A DNA stretch of 64,000 nt from Streptomyces venezuelae (GTDB taxonomy: Bacteria > Actinomycetota > Actinomycetes > Streptomycetales > Streptomycetaceae). Location of the stretch: assembly GCF_008642295.1 (NCBI RefSeq), contig NZ_CP029190.1:7175501-7239500 (forward strand). Reading direction: 5' to 3'. The stretch's first letter is position 1. Each line of letters starts with the position of its first letter. The translations under genes and the position numbers were made by a program. The notes under the pieces are model-generated. The model made no database searches, had not been told where the DNA came from, and worked only from the letters and a program-made list of their open reading frames with translations. This document shows positions 34,672-44,507 of this stretch, in pieces.

Positions 34672-35157
34672 ATGAACGCCGCAGACACCTGGAGCCAGCA
34701 CGCCTGGGGCTCCTACCTCGTCACCGACCGGGGCCCCGTGCCCCAGGACCGCGCCTGGGAGGCCGTCCTGGCTCGTGTGCCGCTGCTGTCGGAACGCGAG
34801 TTCGACGTCTTCCAGCTCCTCGCGAAGGGGGCATCCAACCGGACCATTGCGGTCCGCCTCGCCATCACCGAACGCACCGCCAAGGCCCACGTGGCGCAGA
34901 TCCTGGCGAAGCTGGACGTGGAGTCACGGCTCCAGGCCGGCATCGTCGGATTCGCCTGGGGGACCCTCAGCAGAGGGAGCGGCGAGCCGCCCAGAGTGCT
35001 CGCCCCCTCCGGAGCCGCCCTTTTCGGCACCCCGCCCGACCTGCAACCCACCCCCGACCGGCATCTCGGAACCGGGCCGCACCCGCCGCCGTCGCGCTCG
35101 GCGGCGGGAAGACCCGTACGGAAATCCCTGGGCGAGAACATCCTGCGGGACCTCTGA
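34672..35157 (+). CDS. Small LuxR-type helix-turn-helix regulator
   Basis: 161 residues from ATG 34672, with CAGGAG somewhat far upstream. Residues about 37-92 are a GerE/LuxR DNA-binding domain: LLSEREFDVFQLLAKGASN, then AVRLAITERTAKAHVAQILAKL. No receiver or sensor domain precedes it; the 65-residue Pro-rich tail is probably disordered. Such single-domain LuxR proteins are often atypical regulators in Streptomyces. It follows the biosynthetic cluster on the same strand but beyond a terminator, so a link is only possible. Confidence 0.78.
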   Translation: MNAADTWSQHAWGSYLVTDRGPVPQDRAWEAVLARVPLLSEREFDVFQLLAKGASNRTIAVRLAITERTAKAHVAQILAKLDVESRLQAGIVGFAWGTLSRGSGEPPRVLAPSGAALFGTPPDLQPTPDRHLGTGPHPPPSRSAAGRPVRKSLGENILRDL

Positions 35158-35172
35158 ACCGTTCCACCGCCG

Positions 35173-35203
35173 CGCCGCGCCGGGCCACTGTGCCGGCGCG
35201 GCG
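35173..35203 (+). terminator. Hairpin after the LuxR-type gene
   Basis: 11-bp perfect GC stem (35173-35183 / 35193-35203) with a 9-base loop, 15 bp after the stop; no T-run. Confidence 0.55.
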
Positions 35204-35311
35204 GGGCCGGGCGGGGCTCACAGAGCGCCGGTGGACTAGCCTGCTGGCCGCACGCTTCGGGGATGTGAAGTGGGGAGCGGTGGGGGCGGGTTGGGGTATC
35301 CGGAAGATCCC

Positions 35312-35720
35312 ATGCACAGCTTTGAGACGGTCGCGGGACGGGCGACCGTGTGCGTCATCGCCGGGGCATCGCCCGGGAGCCGGTTCGTCGGGACCGCGTT
35401 CTTCATCGCGCCCGGGGTGCTGCTGACGTCCGCACACGTGGCGCGATCCGCGCTCCGGGATGCCTCGGCCGGGCTGGTCGGTGTCCGTGGCGACCACGTC
35501 CAGGACGGTGCCGTCCTGCCGGCCCGCCTCCTGCGGTCCCTCGCCGCCGAGGAAGACCGTCCGGTGTCCCTCGGCAGGGACCTGGCCCTGCCGGAACTCG
35601 TCGGCGACCCCGTCGACCACGAATGCGTCTGGCTCGCCGGCCGGCATACGGCCCGGGCGCCGGCCTGCGGATACCGTGCCTGGTCCACCGAGCCCTCCGG
35701 CGCCCCTCCGCGCCCGCGCG
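35312..35720 (+). pseudogene. Truncated trypsin-like protease gene
   Basis: From ATG 35312 (GGAAG upstream) the frame gives MHSFETVAGRATVCVIAG, then FVGTAFFIAPGVLLTSAHVA (catalytic His region) and SLGRDLALPEL (catalytic Asp region), as in the protease modules of STAND and related effector proteins. A CVWLAGRHTARAP, WSTEPSG stretch follows. The homology fades before the catalytic Ser, and the frame runs antisense into the MATE gene to 35827. I infer the 5' part of a protease-effector gene cut off by the arrival of the MATE/transposase segment. Confidence 0.6.
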
Positions 35721-35772
35721 GAGTCCTCGATTGCTGTCGAGGAAGGAGCGCAGCACCGGCCGGTGCCCTCTC

Positions 35773-37143
35773 TCACGTGGCGGCTGGTGCGTGTTCGCGG
35801 TTCTCGGTGAATGTGGTGTGTCGGTAGAAGGAGTAAGCCTTGCTCACTGCCTGGAGGAGGTTGGCAAGGGCGAGAGCCGTCCACAGGGCGGCAAGCCCTC
35901 CGGCTGTGGCTACCGGAGCGGCGACAGCGGCCAGGACTCCGTAGCAGATGAAGGTTGACACGAAACTCGGCACGGTGCGCTTGAGACCGATGAGGCCGAA
36001 GCCGACGACTGCCTGCAGCGCGTCGGTGACGACCACGGCCAGCACCAGCGGCAGAAGGTCCGTGATCTGTGGCCGCACATCGACATCCTGGGTGAACAGC
36101 GGAACGACCCACGAACTGAGGACGATCACCGTTGCCGCGATGAACCCCACAACGACCAGTGCCATCCACATTCCCGCCCGAACGCTGCGCCGGATACGCG
36201 CGCTGTCGTGCTTCGTTGCGTAGTCGGAGATCAGGGGGATGGTGGCCTGGCCGACCGCCACCGCAGCTGTGAAGATGAGGTTGACCAGGGAGATGCCGAC
36301 GCTGTGCACCGCGGCGCTGTCCGTCCCGATCCTGGCCGCCGCGAAGGTCAATACGCCCAGGACCGCAAACTTGACGAGTACCGTGCCGGCCAGCGGAATC
36401 CCCACGGTGCCCAATGTCCAGACCTGCTTCACATGGGGCCGGCCCGGATACAAAGAGCGGCCGCTGAGCACGGTAGAGCGGCGGATGGCCACCTGGTTGA
36501 CACAGGCGCTGATCACGCTGGAGGCGAGCATGGCGACGCCTGCCCCGGTCAGGCCGTAACCGGGCAGCGTGCCGGGACCACCCACGAGGAGGACGGACAG
36601 CGTGGTGGATGCGGCGGTGCCGAGCAGTCCGGCCCGCATCACCAACTTTGAGTGGCCCAATGCCACCAGGACGGACGTGGCTGACGAGCTGACCGCGATG
36701 GCGAGCACGCTGCCGGCCAGCAAGAGGGGGAAGATCCCCAGCTGGTCGAGGGTGGTGAGGGGGACCCCGGCCGCTTGGCCTATCAGAGGAACGGACGCGA
36801 CCGCCGCAGCGGCGATGGTGCCGACGATGATCGCGAGCCACGTTCCGCTGCGTACCACGGGCAGGAGACGGTCAGGATCCTCCTTGCTCGGCGTGACAAA
36901 CGGCATCACGCCGCGCAGCGCGCCCGCCACTGTGGCGGTAGCGGGGCTGAACACGGCCATGGCGATGGCGAAGGCCGCGAGGGTGGCGGTGGCGTGGTTG
37001 CCGAGCAGCGCGGTGTCGACCAGAGCGCCAGCTGAGGCGGCGATCATCGTCAGGTACAGCGGGAGCGCTGCCGCCGCTATCCCGAACCACGTACTGTGGC
37101 CGGCTGGTCTGGTCTCCTTGCTGATCACGGGTTCGATCATCAC
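35773..37143 (-). CDS. MATE-like multidrug/organic cation efflux transporter
   Basis: 456 residues (ATG at 37143, or 37140). Twelve or so hydrophobic helices with the duplicated MATE layout: IAAAALPLYLTMIAASAGALVDTALLG at the start, then SSATSVLVALGHSKLVMRAGLLG and a second half beginning LGTVGIPLAGTVLVKF. A proton- or sodium-coupled exporter of drugs or natural products is likely. Its GC content and codon use are visibly less extreme than the flanks, and it lies between a truncated gene and transposase fragments, so I infer recent transfer. Confidence 0.85.
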   Translation of the reverse strand: MMIEPVISKETRPAGHSTWFGIAAAALPLYLTMIAASAGALVDTALLGNHATATLAAFAIAMAVFSPATATVAGALRGVMPFVTPSKEDPDRLLPVVRSGTWLAIIVGTIAAAAVASVPLIGQAAGVPLTTLDQLGIFPLLLAGSVLAIAVSSSATSVLVALGHSKLVMRAGLLGTAASTTLSVLLVGGPGTLPGYGLTGAGVAMLASSVISACVNQVAIRRSTVLSGRSLYPGRPHVKQVWTLGTVGIPLAGTVLVKFAVLGVLTFAAARIGTDSAAVHSVGISLVNLIFTAAVAVGQATIPLISDYATKHDSARIRRSVRAGMWMALVVVGFIAATVIVLSSWVVPLFTQDVDVRPQITDLLPLVLAVVVTDALQAVVGFGLIGLKRTVPSFVSTFICYGVLAAVAAPVATAGGLAALWTALALANLLQAVSKAYSFYRHTTFTENREHAPAAT

Positions 37144-37193
37144 ACTGTGGGAGCCGACAGGTCAGCTGAAGTGGCGAACTCGGTCCCGCTGGC

Positions 37194-37379
37194 TCAGCGG
37201 GCGGGCTTCTTGCGAGTCAGTCGCCTGGTCATGAGGGTGGTGAGTGCCCAGTTCAGGTGGGCTTCGGGCTGGGGCAGCCGCTCGTACATCGCGTGCGCTG
37301 CGGCGGGCGTTCATGCACCAGCCGACCGTGCGCTCGACTTTCCAGCGGCGGGGCAGGACGACGAAGCCCTTGGGTAGCG
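37194..37379 (-). pseudogene. IS5-type transposase, C-terminal fragment with frameshift
   Basis: Minus-strand translation gives KGFVVLPRRWKVERTVGW, then CMNARRSARD. After one frameshift near 37285-37290 it continues YERLPQPEAHLNWAL, TTLMTRRLTRKKPAR and stops at 37194. This is the conserved C-terminal end of IS5-family (DDE) transposases, with the glutamate in VERT. The N-terminal domain and inverted repeats are missing. It marks a dead insertion. Confidence 0.75.
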
Positions 37380-37604
37380 AGCCAGGTGCGGATCGAGCGT
37401 GCCCGTGATCACCAGGGTGAGACGGCCGAGGATCTGCCGGAACTGCCTCTTGTCGTACTCGATCCAGTCCGCCGGGTCGTCGGAGAACATGAACCCGTCC
37501 CGCCGCGTCCAGGTGATCGGCGTCAGGTTCTCCGCGGCGACGACGTCGCGGACGTGCCGGATGCCGCGGCCGACTTGCGAGCGGGTCAGGCGGGTGGCGG
37601 ACAT
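37380..37604 (-). pseudogene. RacP-like plasmid protein fragment
   Basis: From ATG 37604 (GGAAGG upstream): MSATRLTRSQVGRGIRHVRD, then LTPITWTRRDGFMFSDDPADW and RQILGRLTLVITGTLDPH. The pattern of a winged-helix start, SDDPADWIEY-type middle and RLITGT-type helix resembles RacP proteins of actinomycete plasmids and integrative elements. The C-terminal part is replaced by the transposase fragment at about 37380. I assign the family from memory of its pattern. Confidence 0.45.
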
Positions 37605-38172
37605 GTTCCCGCCTTCCACACCCGCGGCCGGGCGCGCCGGGAGCCCGCCGAACCGGCCCGTGAGGGACAGCTCGGCACCGCCCTGACCCCCACCACACCT
37701 CCGGCCCCTCCCGGAGATTCCGCGAGCGGGAACCAGTGTCCGTTCTGGCCGTTCTGACTGGTACGCGGATTTGACCTGGAATTATCAATGATGTCATGGT
37801 CTGTCTGTGACCGGGCGGATATTCCCATGATGATGCCCGGCTTCAGGCGTACTTCATGAACGTATGACACAAGGATGTGTGACGGAGGTGGTCGTTGTGC
37901 TCGACGGCGAGCCTCCCAGTTCCGCTTCCGCGTATTCCGTTCGGGGCTGAACAGCCTCCCGGCCACGGCAGCCCGGCAGTGTCCTGCCCGGCGTGCCCGT
38001 ACATCCTTCCCGGGTTCCCCGTGCCGGACCTTCCCCTCATCCCCTTGTCCCCGCGGCGCCTTGCTGCGCCGCCGCTCCGCTCCACCCTGCCGGGCCGACG
38101 GCTGGCGCCACCCCTGCGGCACGACCGCTGTGGCATCGCCGGCCCGCAGACAGAAAGCGAGACCGAGACTCC
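37605..38172. other. Non-coding stretch between mobile scar and EEP gene
   Basis: About 570 bases with no convincing gene on either strand. The section 37760-37880 is relatively AT-rich (GGAATTATCAATGATGTCATGG) and may hold the promoter for the gene at 38173. The rest is ordinary GC-rich sequence. Confidence 0.5.
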
Positions 38173-39138
38173 ATGCCCTTCAGTACCCGGCGGCACGCGG
38201 GACCGGCCGGCCGGTCCCGGCACACCAGGCGCATCGCCGTCTCCGCCGCCCTCCTCTTCGTCGTGCTGCTCTTTCCGCACCTGCTGCCCAACAGTCCGGG
38301 CCGGCTCGGCAGCCTCGCCGAGACCGTCCTCCCGTGGTTCGGCGTCCTGATACCGGTGCTCCTGCTGTGGGCGCTGATGCGCGGCTCACCCCTCGGGGTG
38401 GCCGCGACCCTGGCTCCGCTGGTGGCCTGGTGCTGTCTCTTCGTACCCGTCCTGACCGGCGCCCCTCGTGCCGCCCATGCCGAGTTCAAGGCCCTGACCT
38501 TCAACGTGGGCGGGGAACGCACCACCCCGGAGGAGATCGCCCGTGAAGTGATCGCCACCGGTGCCGATCTCGTCGCCCTGGAGAAGGTGCCGGTGCCGGA
38601 CATGGCCAGGTACAAGAAGGCTCTCGCCGGGACCTACAAGCACCATGCCACCGACAACACCCTGGGCCTCTGGTCCCGGTATGCACTGCGCGACGTCGAG
38701 CCCATGGACCTGGGAGGCCGCTGGCCCCATGCGATCCGGGCCGTCGCGGCGACACCCGGCGGCGACACGGCCGTCTACGCCGTGCGCCTGCCCTCCGTAC
38801 GCGTCCGGGTGAACGAGGGCTTCACGATCGGGCGCCGCGACGAAGCCGCCACCGAGCTGGCCGACCGCGTAGCCGGAGACCGGTCCGCCCGGGTGATGGT
38901 GCTCGGCGACCTCAACGGCAGCCTGGACGACCGGGGCCTCGCCCCCCTCGCCCGTCATCTCAGCCCCGCACAGGCAGCCGCAGGCAGAGGCTTCGGCTTC
39001 ACCTGGCCCGCCGCCTTCCCCGTGGTCCGGATCGACCACGTACTCCTGCGCGGCCTGGAGCCGACGAGCACCAGCGTCCTGCCCGACCTGGGCAGCGACC
39101 ACCGGCCCGTCCTCACCGGGCTGAGACGCGCAGCATGA
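38173..39138 (+). CDS. Membrane-anchored endonuclease/exonuclease/phosphatase (EEP) family protein
   Basis: 321 residues from ATG 38173. Three N-terminal hydrophobic helices (about residues 20-40, 52-66, 74-95) anchor it; the catalytic domain faces out. EEP motifs: ALTFNVGGE (metal-site Asn), Glu in LVALEKVP, VMVLGDLNGS and the final GSDHRPVLTG. Family members cleave phosphodiesters in nucleic acids or lipids. Similar membrane EEP proteins are common in Streptomyces; the substrate is unknown. Confidence 0.85.
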   Translation: MPFSTRRHAGPAGRSRHTRRIAVSAALLFVVLLFPHLLPNSPGRLGSLAETVLPWFGVLIPVLLLWALMRGSPLGVAATLAPLVAWCCLFVPVLTGAPRAAHAEFKALTFNVGGERTTPEEIAREVIATGADLVALEKVPVPDMARYKKALAGTYKHHATDNTLGLWSRYALRDVEPMDLGGRWPHAIRAVAATPGGDTAVYAVRLPSVRVRVNEGFTIGRRDEAATELADRVAGDRSARVMVLGDLNGSLDDRGLAPLARHLSPAQAAAGRGFGFTWPAAFPVVRIDHVLLRGLEPTSTSVLPDLGSDHRPVLTGLRRAA

Positions 39139-39257
39139 CGGCGCCGCCCCGGACACCCCCCGGACACCCCCGGACACCCGCCGAGGAGACCGGAAACGGT
39201 CGGCGAATGACGCTGCGCCGGCCCCGGGGCGCTCGCTAGGGTCGAAGGGCAACAGGG

Positions 39258-42200
39258 GTGATCGTGGCGAGCGGCGGGGGCGGCTGGGTGGGGCGACGGT
39301 TCTTCATCGGCATGGGCAGCGGCAGGTACTGCCACCTGCCACCGGACGAGCAGCTCGACGCCGTCCCCGCGGACATCCGCACGATGTCCGCCCTCTTCGG
39401 GCCCCTCGGCTATGAGCCGGTCCTCCCCGGACTGGGCGAGTACGACGGCGCGGAACAGGTCCGCCAGAAGCTGCGCCACTGGTCGGCCGACACCGCCCTC
39501 ACGGGTGAGGACGTCGTGGTCCTCTACTTCGCCGGCCACGGCGCCGTCGAGGACCGCGACCGGCACTACCTGCTGTGCTGGGACTCGCGGGACACCGACC
39601 TCGCCGCCACGGCCCTGGCCACCGAGGACCTCGTCCGGATCCTCTGCAAGGGCGGCCTGCGCCACCTCCTGCTGATCCTCGACACCTGCGCGGCGGGCGC
39701 GGGCAGCGCGGACGCCTCGGCCGTGGCGCTGCAGACCATCGTCTACCGGGGCGCCGCGGGCGACGCCTCTGCGGGGCTCTGGTTCCTGGCGTCCGCACGA
39801 CGCAAGGACGTGGCCGACGACGGTGCCTTCGCCGCAGCCCTCGGCGAGGCGATCGGCACCACGACCGAACGCACCGGGCAGCGCCAGCAGTACCTCGACC
39901 TCACCGAACTCGTGAAGGCCGTCAACGAGCGCTTCGAAGCCGACGGCCGCGGCCAGCGGGCGGAACTGGCCGGCAGCCTGGTCACCGGACTCGCCCCGTT
40001 CCTGGCGAACTCCGGCTACCGCGAGGAGTTACCCCCGCTCGGCACCGACCTGGAAGTCCAGCGCCGCGTGGTCGCCCGCGACCTCACCGAGCACTTCGGG
40101 CCCCGCTCCCGCGGCGTGGAGTTCGAGTCGGAGCAAGGCCTGTACTTCAGCGGCCGGGTGACGGTGCTGTCGGAGCTGGTCGGCTGGCTGACGGCCGCCG
40201 ACGGCGACGGCCGGGGCCGGGTCGTCACGGGCAGCCCGGGATGCGGCAAGTCGGCGGTCCTCGGCCGGATCGTCGCCCTCTCCGACCCGGCCTACCGGGC
40301 CCGCCTGGACCTGACCGGCGGCGATCCCCGTACGGTCGTGCCCGAGGGCTGCGTCACCGCCGCCGTCCACGCGCGCCACAAGCGCCTGGAGGAGATCGTC
40401 GACCGGATCGCCGCCGCCCTCGGCACCGAGGCCGACGGATCGGCCGCCCTGCTCCAGGAACTCACCCGGCGCGGACGCCAGGGACCACCCCTGATCATCG
40501 TCGTCGATGCCGTGGACGAGGCCGGATCCGACACCGCCGCGGACGCCGGCGGCCATGGAGAGCCCCGCCGCATCACCCGCGAACTGCTGCGCCCCATGTC
40601 CGAGATCCAGGGGGTCAGACTCCTCGTCGGCACCCGCCACGAGCTCGTGACCCCGCTCGGCCCCACCTTCGTCTGCCTGGACCTGGACCGCGAGGAGTAC
40701 CGGGCCGGCTCCGAGGACGTCACCGGCTATGTCGCCCGGGTCCTGCTCGCCGCCGAGGAGGCCGACGTACGCACCCCCTACCGCGGCCGGCCCGACCTGG
40801 CACGGGCGGTCGCGCGCGGGGTCGCCGACAAGGCCGCCGGTGTCTACCTGTACGCCCGCACCACGGCCCGTACCCTGCGCTCCGACGAGGCGGCGGTGGA
40901 CATCTCGAAACCCCGCTGGGCCGAGGCCCTGCCCAGCGAGGTGGGCGAGGCCTTCGACGACTACCTGGCCCGCTTCGGCCCCGACGAGCCCAGGGTACGG
41001 CGCATGCTGCTGGCCCTCGCCTTCTCGGAGGGCAAGGGGCTGCCGCGCGGCCGGGTGTGGACCGCCCTGAGCTCGGTGATCTCCGGGGTCCCCTGCGCGG
41101 AACAGGACGTCAGCTGGCTGCTCGACGTCGCCGAGGCCTATATCGCGGAGGTCGTGGACGACGACCGGCGCTCGGTGTACCGGCTCTACCACAAGGCCCT
41201 GGCCGAGCACCTGCGCGCCACCGCGGACCGGCCGCCCGCCGAGATCCAGCAGTCCGTGGTCGACGCGCTGCGGTCGCTGGTCCCCGGGGCCGCCGAGGGG
41301 CATCCGGACTGGTTCGCCGCCGTGGCGTACGTACGCCAGCACCTCGCCACCCACGCAGCGGAGGCGGGCCGGCTCGCCGAACTGGTCCAGGACCCCGGAT
41401 TCCTCCTGGCCGGTGAGCCCCTTTCACTGCTCCGGGCGTTCGCCGCCATCGAAGGTGAGGAAGCCCGCAGGATCCGGGGCGCCTACGAACAGGTCGCCCA
41501 CCGGCTGACCCCCGAGCGGTCGCTCGGCGAACGCGCCGCCGATCTCCAGCTGTCGGCCCGGCGCTGCGGGGCCGACCGGCTCGCCGACCGGGTGGAGGAA
41601 CTGGCCGTCATCCGGCCCTGGTCGGCGCGCTGGGCCTGGTGGTCCGCGAGCGGCGCGCACCGGCTGCTGGCCGGACACACCCGCAGGGTGTGGTGCGTCG
41701 CGGTGGGCCTGCTGGACGGTCGGCCCGTCGCGGTGACCGGAGGCCTGGACCGCACGGCCCTGGTCTGGGACCTCCAGGCGCAGCGGCAGATCGGCGATCC
41801 GCTCCCGGTGGGGATCGGTGTGAACGCCGTGGCCATCGGCGAAGTCGGCGACTACACCGTGGCGTTGACCGGAGGCGACGACGGCACCGTCCGGATCTGG
41901 GACCTCTCCGCAGGCCAGGAGTACGGCGAACCGCTCAGGGGACACTCCAACCGCATCGAGTCCATCGTGGTCGGCGCGGTGCGCGGACATCCGGTGGTGC
42001 TGACCGCGAGCGCCGACGGGACCGCCCGCATCTGGGACCTGGTCGCACGCCGCCAGCTCGGGGGCAGCCTCAGCGCCCACCGGCGCTCCGTCCAGGCCGC
42101 GGACCTGGGCGAACTCGACGGCCGCCCCATCGCCGTCACGGGAGGCGAGGACAAGGCCGTCCACGTGTGGGACCTCTCCGACGTCCTGGACGGCGGCGAC

Positions 42201-44507
42201 GCCCGGCTCGACGGCAGCCCGCTGATCGGGCCGGCGATGGGGGTCACGGCGGTGTGCACCGCGGAGTCCGACGGCCGCGCCGTGGTCCTGGTCGGCGACG
42301 CGGCGGGCATGCTCAGCCGCTGGGACCTGGCCGACCGCCGCCAGATCGGCGAACCCGTCATGGCCCATGTCCATGTCACCAGCAGCGGGGTGTACTCCGC
42401 CTCGGTCGGCGTACTCGCGGGCAACCCGGTGGTGCTGACCGGCGGCAGCCGCAGCGCCCGCCTCTGGGACCTGCGGACACTGCGACCGCTCGCCCACCAA
42501 CTGCGCGGCCACGTCGAGGACATCACGGCAGCGGCACTGGCGAGCCACGGGGACGCGGCCCTCGCCGTCACGGTCGGCGCGGACCGTACCGCCCGGATCT
42601 GGGACCTGACGGCGGACCAGCCGCTGGAGGGCCACACCCAGCCGGTCCGCGCACTGGCCTTCTGCGCCGGCCTCGGTCGCCCGGTGGTCGTCACCGGCAG
42701 CGAGGACGGCAGCGCACGGCTCTGGGACCTGCACACCCGGGAACAGGCGGGCGCTCCGATGGGCGGCCACACGGGCCAGGTGACGGCGGTGGCCTGCACG
42801 GTGGCCGACGCCCGGCTGCGGGTGGCCACCGGAGGCTCCGACACCACGGTCCGCCTGTGGGACCCCCTCCGGGGACCCGCCGAGGGCATGGTGCTGGAGG
42901 GGCACACCAACGCGGTACGGTGCCTGGCCTTCGGCGAACTGGACGGCCGGACCGTCGTGGTCAGCGGCAGCGAGGACGGCACCGCCCGGATCTGGGACAC
43001 CGTCTCCGGCTCGCCCGTCGGCCCTCCGCTGACCGGCCACGTGGGCGGCGTCCGGTATCTGGCCGTACGCCGCGCGGGGCGGGGGATGGAGATCGTCCTG
43101 GCCACCGCCCTGGGCCACGCCTACCTCTGGCACCTCGGCCCGGACGCCGCCGGGCCCTCCGCCCGCCGGTCGGCCCACTTCGAGGTCACGGACCTGACGC
43201 TGTCCGCACGGATCGTGGGCGCCGCCTTCCACCGTACGCGCGCCGTCGTCCTCGCCGCACTCACCGGAAACAACGTGCAGGTCCACGACGTGGTCGACGG
43301 GAAGCGGATCGCCGGACCCTTCCTCGGCCACACCAATTTCGTGGCGGCCGGCACCCTCGGCCGGAACGGCGACGAGACGGTACTCGCCACGATCGGCCTC
43401 GACAACGCCGTGCGGGTGTGGAACGTGGAGACCGGAGAACCGCTGGGGCCGCACCTGGAGGTGTTCTGTTCACGGGGACCCGCCGGCGCCGACACACCCC
43501 CGGTGTTCGGATACGCCGGCGGAGTACCCGTGGTCGTCACCGCCAGCTCACTGGACGTACGGATCTGGGACCTCGCCACCCTGCGGCCGGTCGGAGAACC
43601 GCTCTGCGGGGTGGAACAGACCCTCCTGTCCGCCGACATCGTCCCCGGCGAGGACGGACGCGACCTGGTCGTCACCGGAGGACGCGACGGCGTCGTCCGC
43701 GTGCACGACCTGACCGACGGCCGCCAGGTCGCCCCACAACTGACCTTCGACGAGCTGGCCGTCGCCCATGTCACCACGGCCCGTCTCGGCGCGGACACCG
43801 TGGTGGTGCGCAGCAGCTGGATGAACTCCGACGTGTGGAGCCTGGAGCCGCGCCGCCGCCTGACCAAAAGGACCGGAACCGCCTGGCGGGCCGCCACCGA
43901 AGTGCTCGGCGACCGGCAGATCGTGGTCTCGGTCGCCCAGGACTACACCCTGCACGCCTGGGACCTGCGCACCCGGTCGCCGCACGGCGCCCCCATGGCC
44001 GGCCACACGGCCATGGTCACCGCCCTGCGCTCCGGGCTGCGCGGCGGCGTGCGCACCATCGCCAGCTCCTCCTACGACGGAACCGTCCGCCTGTGGGACC
44101 TGGAGACGGGGCGTCCGCTCGCCGAGCCCCTCGGCGGCCACGAACTCGGCGCGACCGGCCTCGAACTGGCCCGGGCCGACGGTGAGGACATCGTGGTCAC
44201 CGGAGCCGGCGACGGCAGCCTGCGCATCCACACCTGCAACGGCGGATGGCGCCTGCGCGCCGAGCTGCCGCCGTTCTCGTCCGGTGTCAGCGCCATCCGC
44301 GTCCTGGACGTACAGGGCGTCCCCACCCTGATCGCCGCCGATCAGCACGGACTGATGCGGGTGTGGGACATGAACAGCGCCATCTGGAAGACCGAGATGC
44401 ACATCGGCAGCGGCATCAACGGCTTCGCCGTCGACCCGGCCGGCCGGATCTGCGTCGCCACCGACATGGGCGTGGTCGCCCTGCGCCTGACGGAGGTCCG
44501 CCCGTGA
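39258..44507 (+). CDS. Caspase-like protease / STAND NTPase / WD40 repeat protein
   Basis: 1749 residues from GTG 39258; GTG 39264 has the better spaced AGGGG. Domains: caspase-like (C14) protease 1-250 with His94 in YFAGHGAVED and Cys144 in LILDTCAAGAGS; STAND NTPase about 290-600 with Walker A GSPGCGKSAVL (Lys331) and Walker B PLIIVVDAVDEAG (Asp417); helical arm to about 790; then about 18 WD40 repeats with IWDL/LWDL ends up to the C-terminus. The layout matches actinobacterial caspase-NTPase-WD40 conflict effectors, in which repeats sense a signal and the protease triggers damage or cell death. Codon 258 is TTA (40029-40031). Overlaps the hydrolase gene by four bases. Confidence 0.9.
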   Translation: MIVASGGGGWVGRRFFIGMGSGRYCHLPPDEQLDAVPADIRTMSALFGPLGYEPVLPGLGEYDGAEQVRQKLRHWSADTALTGEDVVVLYFAGHGAVEDRDRHYLLCWDSRDTDLAATALATEDLVRILCKGGLRHLLLILDTCAAGAGSADASAVALQTIVYRGAAGDASAGLWFLASARRKDVADDGAFAAALGEAIGTTTERTGQRQQYLDLTELVKAVNERFEADGRGQRAELAGSLVTGLAPFLANSGYREELPPLGTDLEVQRRVVARDLTEHFGPRSRGVEFESEQGLYFSGRVTVLSELVGWLTAADGDGRGRVVTGSPGCGKSAVLGRIVALSDPAYRARLDLTGGDPRTVVPEGCVTAAVHARHKRLEEIVDRIAAALGTEADGSAALLQELTRRGRQGPPLIIVVDAVDEAGSDTAADAGGHGEPRRITRELLRPMSEIQGVRLLVGTRHELVTPLGPTFVCLDLDREEYRAGSEDVTGYVARVLLAAEEADVRTPYRGRPDLARAVARGVADKAAGVYLYARTTARTLRSDEAAVDISKPRWAEALPSEVGEAFDDYLARFGPDEPRVRRMLLALAFSEGKGLPRGRVWTALSSVISGVPCAEQDVSWLLDVAEAYIAEVVDDDRRSVYRLYHKALAEHLRATADRPPAEIQQSVVDALRSLVPGAAEGHPDWFAAVAYVRQHLATHAAEAGRLAELVQDPGFLLAGEPLSLLRAFAAIEGEEARRIRGAYEQVAHRLTPERSLGERAADLQLSARRCGADRLADRVEELAVIRPWSARWAWWSASGAHRLLAGHTRRVWCVAVGLLDGRPVAVTGGLDRTALVWDLQAQRQIGDPLPVGIGVNAVAIGEVGDYTVALTGGDDGTVRIWDLSAGQEYGEPLRGHSNRIESIVVGAVRGHPVVLTASADGTARIWDLVARRQLGGSLSAHRRSVQAADLGELDGRPIAVTGGEDKAVHVWDLSDVLDGGDARLDGSPLIGPAMGVTAVCTAESDGRAVVLVGDAAGMLSRWDLADRRQIGEPVMAHVHVTSSGVYSASVGVLAGNPVVLTGGSRSARLWDLRTLRPLAHQLRGHVEDITAAALASHGDAALAVTVGADRTARIWDLTADQPLEGHTQPVRALAFCAGLGRPVVVTGSEDGSARLWDLHTREQAGAPMGGHTGQVTAVACTVADARLRVATGGSDTTVRLWDPLRGPAEGMVLEGHTNAVRCLAFGELDGRTVVVSGSEDGTARIWDTVSGSPVGPPLTGHVGGVRYLAVRRAGRGMEIVLATALGHAYLWHLGPDAAGPSARRSAHFEVTDLTLSARIVGAAFHRTRAVVLAALTGNNVQVHDVVDGKRIAGPFLGHTNFVAAGTLGRNGDETVLATIGLDNAVRVWNVETGEPLGPHLEVFCSRGPAGADTPPVFGYAGGVPVVVTASSLDVRIWDLATLRPVGEPLCGVEQTLLSADIVPGEDGRDLVVTGGRDGVVRVHDLTDGRQVAPQLTFDELAVAHVTTARLGADTVVVRSSWMNSDVWSLEPRRRLTKRTGTAWRAATEVLGDRQIVVSVAQDYTLHAWDLRTRSPHGAPMAGHTAMVTALRSGLRGGVRTIASSSYDGTVRLWDLETGRPLAEPLGGHELGATGLELARADGEDIVVTGAGDGSLRIHTCNGGWRLRAELPPFSSGVSAIRVLDVQGVPTLIAADQHGLMRVWDMNSAIWKTEMHIGSGINGFAVDPAGRICVATDMGVVALRLTEVRP

